This document shows, one piece after another, positions 1 through 5,022 of a DNA stretch of 5,022 nucleotides. The notes under the pieces are model-generated. The model made no database searches. It was not told the DNA's origin and was given only the letters and a program-made list of their open reading frames with translations. The number at the start of each line of letters is the position of its first letter. The first letter of the stretch is position 1. The position numbers and the translations under genes were made by a program. Source of the DNA: an uncultured Prevotella sp. (GTDB lineage Bacteria; Bacteroidota; Bacteroidia; Bacteroidales; Bacteroidaceae); contig CAKQFF010000135.1 in assembly GCA_934230685.1 (NCBI GenBank), forward strand, positions 1 to 5,022, given 5' to 3'.

Positions 1-1
1 G

Positions 2-409
2 TTCCAGACTATCGACAATGTGGCCAAGGGTGAGATACGCAACAAGATTCGCGACTTGCTCGGGGCGTTCATGTTCGGAGGCGAGGAGTCGACGAAGAAG
101 GTGAAGGTGCTCTCGGGCGGCGAGCGCACACGACTGGCTATTCTCAAACTGCTGCTTGAACCCGTCAACCTGCTCATCCTCGACGAACCTACCAACCATC
201 TCGACCTCAAGACGAAGGATGTGCTGAAGCAGGCCCTGCAGGACTTCGACGGCACCTTGATCGTGGTGAGCCACGACCGCGACTTCCTCGACGGACTGGT
301 GAGCAAGGTCTACGAGTTTGGACATGGCCGCGTGCGCGAGCATTTGTGCGGAATATACGAGTTCCTGGAGTCGAAGAAAATGGAGAGTCTGCAGGAGTTG
401 GAGTTTTGA
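2..409 (+). CDS. ABC-F family ATPase, C-terminal fragment (5' end outside window)
   Basis: The frame is open to the left edge, so these 135 residues are the end of the second nucleotide-binding domain. Counting from the first complete codon, I see the ABC signature LSGGERTR (37-44), Walker B LLILDE (57-62) with the ABC-F-typical DEPTNHLD, and the switch histidine in SHDRDFL (H91). The end, GIYEFLESKK..SLQELE, resembles the usual C-terminus of Bacteroidetes ABC-F proteins. ABC-F proteins have two ATPase domains and no membrane segments. They act on ribosomes in translation factor or antibiotic-protection roles. Which subfamily this is cannot be decided without the N-terminal half and the interdomain linker. 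The GTG at position 20 is an internal valine, not a start. The last two codons and stop (GAG TTT TGA) coincide with the first bases of a repeat element. The gene converges on the sugar kinase gene. Confidence 0.93.
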   Translation, partial: FQTIDNVAKGEIRNKIRDLLGAFMFGGEESTKKVKVLSGGERTRLAILKLLLEPVNLLILDEPTNHLDLKTKDVLKQALQDFDGTLIVVSHDRDFLDGLVSKVYEFGHGRVREHLCGIYEFLESKKMESLQELEF

Positions 410-548
410 ATTTTGAGTTTTGAATTTTGAATTGTCGCCGTAGGCGATTTTGAATTGTTCATTTTTGAGTTTTGAATTGTCGGCAAAGGCGATTACAAAA
501 TTCAAAATTGATTAATTCCTAATCGGCTTTGCCGACAATTCAAAACTC
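401..548 (-). repeat. MITE-like palindromic element, copy 1
   Basis: This is a 148-bp AT-rich element bounded by perfect 12-bp terminal inverted repeats, GAGTTTTGAATT at 401-412 and AATTCAAAACTC at 537-548. Read on the minus strand it lines up end to end with the element at 3045-3184. The order is terminal repeat, GC hairpin (535-523), ATTAGGAATT, an AT-rich middle, second GC hairpin (447-435), terminal repeat. An extra imperfect hairpin lies at 480-492. A longer inverted repeat, 467-494 against 521-548, matches at 27 of 28 positions. It has no coding capacity and no transposase. It fills the whole space between two convergent genes and overlaps both ends. A MITE- or REP/ERIC-like mobile repeat is my inference; a locally arisen hairpin cluster is the alternative. 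Confidence 0.75.
467..548. terminator. Candidate transcript-end hairpin between convergent genes
   Basis: Positions 467-494 and 521-548 form an inverted repeat with one mismatch around a 26-nt loop. It would fold in transcripts from either strand: about 58 nt after the ABC-F stop, and immediately at the sugar kinase stop. There is no clear U-run after the 3' arm in either direction, so it is not a textbook intrinsic terminator. A role in ending transcription or protecting 3' ends is inferred from position only. Confidence 0.3.
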
Positions 549-1608
549 AAAATTCAAAATTCAAAATCGGCTTTGCCGACAACTCAAAATTCATATTGTC
601 TATGATTTCCTCTTCGCTCACCAGGTTCTGGTCGCCAGGCACAGTATTCTTTATTGCACTTGCCGAGAGCGAGAAATCGAGACAATACTGGTTGGCGTCG
701 CCCCACTTCTGATGCGCGTGGATATAAGCCGCCACAAAGGCGTCGCCCACGCCCATGGGGTCGACGATGGGATGGATGTCGTAGATACGGGTGGTGTAGA
801 GCCTGTCCTCAAGGGAGTCGTAGAGCAGACCCGTGAGAGTGTGGTGGCTGCTTGCCAACTGGTTGCGCAGGGCCATGATCATCTTCTTGCACTTGGGGAA
901 GAGAGCGTGCATCTTGCGGAAATACTCCAGATAGGCTTCGCGATTGATAGCATAGCTGTCGTCGGAAGCCTCAAAAGGAATGTGGGCCACGCCACTCGCT
1001 ATCTCCCATTCGTTCTGGTCGCCAAACACGATGTCGCTATACTGCATCATCCGGAAGAGCACGTCGTGAGGCTCCATGCCATATCCCCAAAGGTTCTTGC
1101 GGTAGTTGATGTCGCAGACGATGGTCATGCCGTTGGATACAGCCAACTGGAGGGCGTCCATTGTCGACTCCATAGCGTCGCGGCTAAGGGCGCATGTGAT
1201 GCCCGAACAATGGAACACGGCGGCATCGACCAGCACCTTGTCCCACTCCACCATGCCCCTCTTAAGGGAATACATGGCGGAGTTCTTGCGGTCGTAGATC
1301 ACGCGTGAGTTGCGCATGGCCACGGCCTCCTCGAAATAATATGTGCCAAGACGCTCGCCGCCACGCACCACATGCGAGACGTTCAGACCAAACTCCCTGA
1401 GATGCATCAAAGCGGCATCGCCCATCTCGCCATGGGGCAAACGGGTGACATACTCCACGTCGTCGCCCAGACAAGCCAACGAGATGGCTGCATTCGCCTC
1501 ACTACCACCATAGTTGCCAAGCATACGGTGGCCTTGGAATAAACGCAGATAATCCGGCTTGGAGATTCTAAGCAGGATTTCTCCGAAAGTTACGATCTTT
1601 GTTTTCAT
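547..1608 (-). CDS. kdgK: PfkB-family sugar kinase, probable 2-dehydro-3-deoxygluconokinase
   Basis: This 353-residue cytosolic kinase would phosphorylate 2-keto-3-deoxygluconate with ATP to give KDPG, the step before KDPG aldolase in uronate/pectin breakdown. The first PfkB motif is GNYGGSEANAAISLACLG (31-48). The second is DPMGVGDAF (283-291), with D289 as the expected catalytic base. LGTYYFE (87-93) and VIYDR (103-107) resemble the substrate-binding segments of KDG kinases, as does CDINYR (165-170). ATG start, A-rich leader, no Shine-Dalgarno. It follows the second deoxynucleoside kinase by 42 bp with no promoter box seen, so it may be co-transcribed. The family core seems to end near residue 340. 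The last 12 or so residues, including the motif NFEF, are encoded by repeat DNA, so the original stop was probably lost or replaced. Another PfkB sugar kinase specificity is possible. Confidence 0.85.
   Translation of the reverse strand: MKTKIVTFGEILLRISKPDYLRLFQGHRMLGNYGGSEANAAISLACLGDDVEYVTRLPHGEMGDAALMHLREFGLNVSHVVRGGERLGTYYFEEAVAMRNSRVIYDRKNSAMYSLKRGMVEWDKVLVDAAVFHCSGITCALSRDAMESTMDALQLAVSNGMTIVCDINYRKNLWGYGMEPHDVLFRMMQYSDIVFGDQNEWEIASGVAHIPFEASDDSYAINREAYLEYFRKMHALFPKCKKMIMALRNQLASSHHTLTGLLYDSLEDRLYTTRIYDIHPIVDPMGVGDAFVAAYIHAHQKWGDANQYCLDFSLSASAIKNTVPGDQNLVSEEEIIDNMNFELSAKPILNFEF
549..593 (-). repeat. Partial extra copy of the repeat, within the sugar kinase 3' end
   Basis: Directly next to copy 1 is a 45-bp stretch that repeats its half-pattern. 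On the minus strand it reads GAATTTTGAGTTG, then a hairpin TCGGC-AAA-GCCGA (579-567), then TTTTGAATTTTGAATTT. The hairpin and its left flank are close to 523-548 of copy 1. The stretch is in frame with the sugar kinase and encodes its C-terminal residues, roughly 340-353. It may be a truncated element or a local duplication. Confidence 0.6.
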
Positions 1609-1650
1609 ACTTATTTGTTGTTGTTTTTTTACTACATTATCGGATGAATA

Positions 1651-2265
1651 TCATTTTGGCAGCCCGAACAGCTTGGCGTCGATCTTGTCCGTGATGCTTC
1701 TGAAGGCGTCGGCGTCGGACTCAAACTTCTGCGTGTCGCCGTCGACAATAATCAGGTTGCCCTTGTAGTGGCTTATCCATTCCTCGTAGCGGTCGTTGAG
1801 TCCCGTGAGATAGTCGGTACGTATCGACCGTTCGCACTCGCGTCCGCGCTTGCCAATCTGGCTGATAAGGTTGGGCACGGTGGAGCGGATGTAGATCATG
1901 AGGTCGGGCAACTTGACGAGGGTCATCATCGTGTCGAAGAGGTCGGAATAGTTGCTGAAGTCGCGGTCGGACATATATCCCTGTCCATGCAGGTTGGGCG
2001 CGAAGATACACGCATCCTCGAAGATTGTGCGGTCCTGGATGATGTCCTTGTCGCTCTGGCTAATCTCCACCACCTCCTTGAAACGCTTGTTGAGGAAGTA
2101 AATCTGGAGATTGAACGACCATCTCGACATGTCGCTATAGAAGTCGTCGAGATAGGGATTATGCTCCACGGGTTCGAAACGGGGCGACCAGTTGTATCTT
2201 TTTGCCAACATCTTGGTCAGGGTGGTCTTGCCGCTGCCAATGTTACCGGCTATTGCTATATGCAT
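1651..2265 (-). CDS. Deoxynucleoside kinase, paralog 2 of a tandem pair
   Basis: This 204-residue protein of the deoxynucleoside kinase (dCK/dGK/dNK) family would phosphorylate a deoxynucleoside to its 5'-monophosphate in the cytosol. The P-loop is GNIGSGKT (7-14). FEP (30-32) carries the conserved glutamate near the deoxyribose 5'-OH. IQDRT (76-80) matches the D/ERS-type motif, and KRGRECER (139-146) matches the arginine-rich LID. Length is normal for the bacterial enzymes. Its ATG lies only 4 nt after the stop of the upstream paralog, so the two are translated from one message. The A-rich leader (AATAAAAAA) suits Bacteroidetes initiation. By hand I count 93 identities with the neighbour over the first 165 gap-free positions, about 56%. 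Which of dA, dG or dC it prefers cannot be read from the sequence. Confidence 0.9.
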   Translation of the reverse strand: MHIAIAGNIGSGKTTLTKMLAKRYNWSPRFEPVEHNPYLDDFYSDMSRWSFNLQIYFLNKRFKEVVEISQSDKDIIQDRTIFEDACIFAPNLHGQGYMSDRDFSNYSDLFDTMMTLVKLPDLMIYIRSTVPNLISQIGKRGRECERSIRTDYLTGLNDRYEEWISHYKGNLIIVDGDTQKFESDADAFRSITDKIDAKLFGLPK

Positions 2266-2269
2266 TTTT

Positions 2270-2905
2270 TTATTTCTGTTTTGTGGGATTGGTGAGATTG
2301 GTTGGGAAGATGGAGTCGATCTTGTCGGTAATGAGACGGAAGTCCTCGGGACGCGTCTTGTAGTCGAGATTGTCGACGTCGATTACCAGCACCTTTCCCT
2401 TGTATTTGTTGCTGATGAAGTCCTCGTATCTGTCGTTGAGCCCTTGCAGATACTCCACGGGGATTTTCTGCTCACAGGCACGTCCACGCTTATGTATGTT
2501 CTCCACGAGATGTGGCACGGAGGCCCGGAGATAAATCATAAGGTCGGGCAGTTTCACCTTCTCCACCATAATCTCGTAGAGCTCCATGTAAGTCTCGAAG
2601 TCGCGGTCGGACATGTTGCCTTGCGAGTAGTTGTTTGCCGTAAAGACGTAGACTCCCTCCTGAAGGGTACGGTCCTGAATCACCATGTTCTCCGACTCAG
2701 AGAATGAGAGCACATCCTTGAAGCGTTCCTTGAGAAAAAACACCTCCATCGCAAACGACCACCTCTGCAAGTTCTTGTAGTAGTCATCCATGTAGGGATT
2801 GTCCACCACAGCCTCGTAGCGCGGTTCCCATGCGTAATGCTTGGCAAGCATCTCTGTAAGGGTTGTCTTACCGCAACCGATATTTCCTGCTATTCCTATA
2901 TACAC
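2270..2905 (-). CDS. Deoxynucleoside kinase, paralog 1 (GTG start)
   Basis: This 211-residue deoxynucleoside kinase is the first gene of the likely operon. The P-loop is GNIGCGKT (7-14), with Cys at position 11 where the neighbour has Ser. Conserved glutamate is in YEAV (30-33), IQDRT spans 76-80, and the LID is KRGRACEQ (139-146). The start is GTG at 2905-2903. The P-loop strand begins at residue 2, an in-frame TAA lies a short way upstream, and no upstream ATG is available, so GTG is the only sensible start. It has a polar Asn/Thr/Lys-rich tail of about 10 residues that the neighbour lacks. In Lactobacillus, tandem dAK/dGK and dAK/dCK genes make subunits of heterodimers. The same arrangement here suggests, but does not prove, two complementary specificities or a heterodimer. 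Confidence 0.9.
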   Translation of the reverse strand: MYIGIAGNIGCGKTTLTEMLAKHYAWEPRYEAVVDNPYMDDYYKNLQRWSFAMEVFFLKERFKDVLSFSESENMVIQDRTLQEGVYVFTANNYSQGNMSDRDFETYMELYEIMVEKVKLPDLMIYLRASVPHLVENIHKRGRACEQKIPVEYLQGLNDRYEDFISNKYKGKVLVIDVDNLDYKTRPEDFRLITDKIDSIFPTNLTNPTKQK

Positions 2906-2948
2906 CTTTTTTGAATTCTGTATTTTTAGTAAATTTTAAAAAACTATG

Positions 2949-2956
2949 CAAAGGTA
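2949..2956 (-). promoter_or_regulatory. Bacteroidetes-type -7 promoter box for the kinase operon
   Basis: On the minus strand this reads TACCTTTG, followed by CA, an exact match to the TAnnTTTG -7 element of the Bacteroidetes primary sigma factor. It lies 43 bp upstream of the GTG start, giving a leader of roughly 35 nt. No clean TTTG -33 box sits at the usual 19-21 bp spacing; the sequence there is about TGTC. A TTTG occurs too far upstream (about 32 bp). The -7 call is good, the -33 is weak. Confidence 0.6.
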
Positions 2957-3044
2957 ATCAAAAAAATCTGTTAACTGACAGGAACAGGCAAAATTATCGT
3001 TTGCGGGAAGAATATATATGGGGCGATAAACAGAAATTGAATGT

Positions 3045-3184
3045 TGAGTTTTGAATTGTGAATTGTGCGCTTTGCGCATTAGGAATTGTTCAATTAGGAA
3101 TTGAGAATTATTAAATCAAAACTCAAAATTGAATAACTCAAAATCGCCAACGGCGATAATTCAAAACTCAAAATTCAAAACTCA
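3045..3184 (+). repeat. MITE-like palindromic element, copy 2
   Basis: This 140-bp element has 13-bp perfect terminal inverted repeats, TGAGTTTTGAATT (3045-3057) and AATTCAAAACTCA (3172-3184). The hairpins are TGCGC-TTT-GCGCA (3066-3078) and ATCGCC-AAC-GGCGAT (3143-3157). The direct repeat ATTAGGAATTG occurs at 3078-3088 and 3093-3103. It matches copy 1 (minus strand) in the same order throughout. It lies between the TPR gene stop, which its right terminus overlaps, and the kinase operon promoter about 90 bp away. It could separate the two transcription units. No clear target-site duplication is visible. Confidence 0.75.
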
Positions 3185-4390
3185 CTTTTTTCCCTTCATA
3201 AGCGAGTCGATTTCGTCGAACTCCTTGCCCATGTTGAGATTCAGATAAATCGTATATAGCGGCATGGCCCATTGCACCTGCTCCTTCGGGGCAAGCTTGC
3301 GGTAGGTCTGCATGTATGGCAACGCCTTGCGGTAGAGCTGCAGCATGCGCGAGCGTTGCTCACGCTGGTAGTTCTTCAGGATGTCGAGCTCCACGGCCTG
3401 GTTGAAGTAAGAGAGTCCGGCGTTGAGGTAGGCTCCGGCATTCTCCTTGTCGAGGGCTATGACCTTGTCGCACACGGCTATGCACTCGTCGTAGCGCTTC
3501 TGGGCGAAGAGGACCGACGACTTGGCAAAGAGGGCGATGGAATTGAGCGAGTCGGCAGCCACGACTCCGTCGCAAAGGTCTACGGCACGCTTCATGTCGC
3601 CCGTGCGGAAATAATAGTCGAAGAGATGCGAGAAGAAATAGCTTGTCTGCGGATAACGCTCGAATCCCTTCTGCAATACGTCAAGACATTTCAGAGTGTC
3701 GCTCTGGGCGCGATAGGTCTCGGCAAGATACTGGTAGGTCATCTCGAGCTTGGCTGTGTCCTTGAGCGCTATCTGGGCATAACGCAAGGTCTGCTCGGCA
3801 CTCTTGGTCTTGTAGCCGTTGAAGAGGGCGTAGAATGCAGCCCGTGGCAGGAGCTTGTCGGTAGAACAGTATTTGTAGTCAGAAAATAGTGGCTGGCTGG
3901 CACAGTCGATGTAGGCTGCAAAATAGTCGAAAGCCTTCTGGTATTCCTTCTTGCCTGTGTGGAAGACGGCCGCGTTGTAGAGGTTGGGGCGAAAAGCATT
4001 CAAGTATTCCGCATGGCGTTTGCGGTAGACCAATTTAACGCGACCCTTACGGTCGGGCTTGGCATCAACAGAGTCCAAACCTTCCAAAACTCCAAACATA
4101 CGATAGGTGACGGCAAACAACTTGGCCGTGTCGGCAGACTGCTTGAGATACATCTTCTCGTTTACAGCCTCGTATTGCTTTCTGACCGCATCAAAGAGCA
4201 CGAGCCAAATCTTCTCGTTCTTGCGGTTGGTAGAGTCGGCAAGCAGCTTCCTCATCGATGCCTCTGCCTGCTCGAGCGATTTTCCAGCCTTCACGTTATC
4301 CTTAGCCAGCGAAATCTCCTTCTTTTGGGCATTCGCCATCTGCATGGAGGCAGCAAAGAGCATAAGGATGAAGCACAATTTCCTGAACAT
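3182..4390 (-). CDS. Secreted tetratricopeptide-repeat protein
   Basis: This 402-residue protein has a clear signal peptide: MFRK, a hydrophobic stretch CFILMLFAA (6-14), and an ANA cleavage site at 19-21 before QKK. There is no lipobox cysteine, so the mature form is probably soluble in the periplasm. TPR-like helix pairs lie near 136-161 (YNAAVFHTGKKEYQKAFDYF), 218-247, 252-281 and 286-314 (AKSSVLFAQKRYDECIAVCD). A longer terminal unit spans about 320-385. TPR arrays are protein-protein scaffolds, so the partner is unknown and no enzymatic motif is visible. The last helices (PYMQTYRKLAPKE...LYTIYLNLN) resemble the end of the TPR gene upstream, suggesting paralogs. The stop TGA shares two bases with repeat copy 2. 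No TAnnTTTG box was found in the 192-bp upstream gap, so expression may depend on read-through from the upstream gene. Confidence 0.85.
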   Translation of the reverse strand: MFRKLCFILMLFAASMQMANAQKKEISLAKDNVKAGKSLEQAEASMRKLLADSTNRKNEKIWLVLFDAVRKQYEAVNEKMYLKQSADTAKLFAVTYRMFGVLEGLDSVDAKPDRKGRVKLVYRKRHAEYLNAFRPNLYNAAVFHTGKKEYQKAFDYFAAYIDCASQPLFSDYKYCSTDKLLPRAAFYALFNGYKTKSAEQTLRYAQIALKDTAKLEMTYQYLAETYRAQSDTLKCLDVLQKGFERYPQTSYFFSHLFDYYFRTGDMKRAVDLCDGVVAADSLNSIALFAKSSVLFAQKRYDECIAVCDKVIALDKENAGAYLNAGLSYFNQAVELDILKNYQREQRSRMLQLYRKALPYMQTYRKLAPKEQVQWAMPLYTIYLNLNMGKEFDEIDSLMKGKK

Positions 4391-4432
4391 TGTATCCTGA
4401 ATTTTTTATTGGTGATTAATAAGTAGTTAAGG

Positions 4433-4453
4433 GTGAAGAGTGAAGAGTGAAGA
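4433..4453. repeat. Tandem 7-bp repeat GTGAAGA x3
   Basis: Three exact copies of GTGAAGA lie head to tail at 4433-4439, 4440-4446 and 4447-4453. The last copy runs into the left arm of the palindrome. They lie 43 bp upstream of the TPR gene start. Such an array can change copy number by slippage; any regulatory role is conjecture. Confidence 0.7.
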
Positions 4454-4560
4454 ATTATGATTGAGGTTTAAGTAATTAGTATGTAAGTATATGTTCATAT
4501 ATAAAAAAAAATATGAACACATACTTAAATTGACTTATTAAGCCCCAATCATAATTCTTC
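4449..4560. repeat. 112-bp long palindrome in the intergenic gap
   Basis: The outer arms GAAGAATTATGATTG (4449-4463) and CAATCATAATTCTTC (4546-4560) are perfect 15-bp inverted repeats. The inner arms 4485-4500 and 4511-4526 pair over 16 bp with one G-U type mismatch around a 10-nt loop, ATAAAAAAAA. The parts between also pair with small bulges, so nearly the whole unit folds into one hairpin. AGT flanks it on both sides (4446-4448 and 4561-4563), which may be a 3-bp duplication or chance. There is no T-run after the 3' arm in either direction. It differs in sequence from the elements at 401 and 3045. A MITE-like insertion or an mRNA-processing hairpin between two co-directional genes are the main options. 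Confidence 0.75.
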
Positions 4561-4582
4561 AGTCTCAAATCTCAGTCGCTCA

Positions 4583-5022
4583 TTATGGAGCAACCGACTT
4601 TGTGCGAGCGTCGTCGGCACCATAGAGCACGTAGTATGTGTTGTACAACAGATACTTCCAGTTGGCCTCCTTCTGCTCAGGGTCGAGCTCCTTAGCCTTC
4701 TCAAGATACTTCTCGGTCTCAGAGAGGAGAGCCTTCTGCTGGTTAACGTCCTGGAGGTTGGCAGCCTTGTTGTTGTTGCAATAGCCCATCCATGTCATCA
4801 CGAGAGCGCTTGGCTTGATTTCGCTTGCCTTCTTGAAGTCGGCGAGAGCCTCGTCCCACTTGCTTGCGTTCATCTCAGCCTGACCCTTAACGGCCCAAGC
4901 CACGAAGCACTTAGGATCGGCAGCAAGACGCTCCTGGATGCACTTGTCCTGCTCTGCCTTCATGCCGAGGTTGCCATAGAGAGTGGCAAGGTTAGTGAAG
5001 ATCGACTCGTTAGTCTTGTCGT
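4583..5022 (-). CDS. Tetratricopeptide-repeat protein, C-terminal fragment (5' end outside window)
   Basis: The frame stays open to the right edge through 19 codons beyond the first in-window ATG (4963-4961). That ATG is therefore internal, and 145 complete codons of the C-terminus are visible. TPR signatures include IFTNLATLYGNLGMKAEQDK (7-26 of the fragment) and a clear repeat around AWAVKGQAEMNASKWDEALA (about 42-61), ending in ASEIKP. A terminal unit, KYLEKAKELDPEQKEANWKY, is followed by LLYNTYYVLYGADD. The final unit resembles that of the TPR gene downstream. In Bacteroidales such proteins are often exported, but the N-terminus that would show a signal peptide is missing. It is transcribed toward the downstream TPR gene across a 192-bp gap that holds the palindrome. 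The partner and role are unknown. Confidence 0.85.
   Translation of the reverse strand, partial: DKTNESIFTNLATLYGNLGMKAEQDKCIQERLAADPKCFVAWAVKGQAEMNASKWDEALADFKKASEIKPSALVMTWMGYCNNNKAANLQDVNQQKALLSETEKYLEKAKELDPEQKEANWKYLLYNTYYVLYGADDARTKSVAP

Noticed and set aside
20..22. GTG as the start of a small ABC ATPase
   Set aside because: The frame continues upstream to the window edge, and Walker A and the rest of the domain must lie outside.
401..593. CRISPR array
   Set aside because: Repeats are irregular, partly inverted, and lack uniform spacers; the structure is palindromic.
529..1308. 259-residue plus-strand open frame antisense to the sugar kinase
   Set aside because: It begins inside repeat DNA and lies wholly opposite a gene with clear PfkB motifs. 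No recognisable domain is seen, so it is a shadow of codon bias.
1768..2707. Overlapping plus-strand frames across the two kinase genes
   Set aside because: They are near-identical shadows of paralogous genes, which explains why both appear and resemble each other.
2863..3054. Short plus-strand frame over the kinase start and leader
   Set aside because: It overlaps the kinase 5' end and promoter and ends in repeat sequence; no domain is seen.
3272..3889. 205-residue plus-strand open frame antisense to the TPR gene
   Set aside because: The minus-strand frame has a signal peptide and TPR repeats; the antisense frame has neither domain nor start context.
4449..4560. Standard intrinsic terminator of the upstream TPR gene
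   Set aside because: The T-rich run is in the loop, not after the 3' arm, in the direction of transcription.

Overview
The window looks like chromosomal DNA from a Bacteroidales bacterium, most likely Prevotellaceae. This rests on inference: a promoter box of the Bacteroidetes TAnnTTTG type, A-rich start-codon contexts instead of Shine-Dalgarno sequences, a tandem deoxynucleoside kinase pair, secreted TPR proteins, and AT-rich TTTTGAATT-type intergenic repeats. There is no rRNA, tRNA, CRISPR array, transposase, phage or plasmid gene here.

Layout: (1) positions 2-409 (+) hold the C-terminal end of an ABC-F ATPase gene cut by the left edge. (2) Positions 401-593 hold a repeat cluster that overlaps the ends of two convergent genes. 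(3) Positions 547-2905 (-) hold a likely operon. It is read from right to left: a deoxynucleoside kinase with a GTG start (2270-2905), a second paralogous deoxynucleoside kinase (1651-2265), and a PfkB-family sugar kinase of the 2-keto-3-deoxygluconate kinase type (547-1608). A promoter candidate lies just upstream at 2949-2956. (4) Positions 3045-3184 hold a second copy of the repeat element in opposite orientation. (5) Positions 3182-4390 (-) encode a secreted TPR protein. (6) Positions 4433-4560 hold a triple 7-bp tandem repeat followed by a 112-bp near-perfect palindrome. (7) Positions 4583-5022 (-) hold the C-terminal part of another TPR protein, cut by the right edge.

How the genes may work together: the two kinases would salvage deoxynucleosides by making deoxynucleoside monophosphates. 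The sugar kinase would feed 2-keto-3-deoxygluconate from uronate breakdown into central metabolism. Nothing in the sequence links these pathways beyond adjacency and shared direction. The two TPR genes look like a separate, related pair.

The most unusual content is non-coding. The elements at 401-548 and 3045-3184 (148 and 140 bp) share 12-bp perfect terminal inverted repeats (GAGTTTTGAATT...AATTCAAAACTC), the same internal order of small GC hairpins, and no coding capacity. Three of the four gene ends next to them use a stop codon that lies in, or straddles, an element terminus. The sugar kinase also carries a C-terminal tail encoded by an extra half-copy of the element. This is a MITE- or REP/ERIC-like family; I cannot tell from one window whether it has been described.
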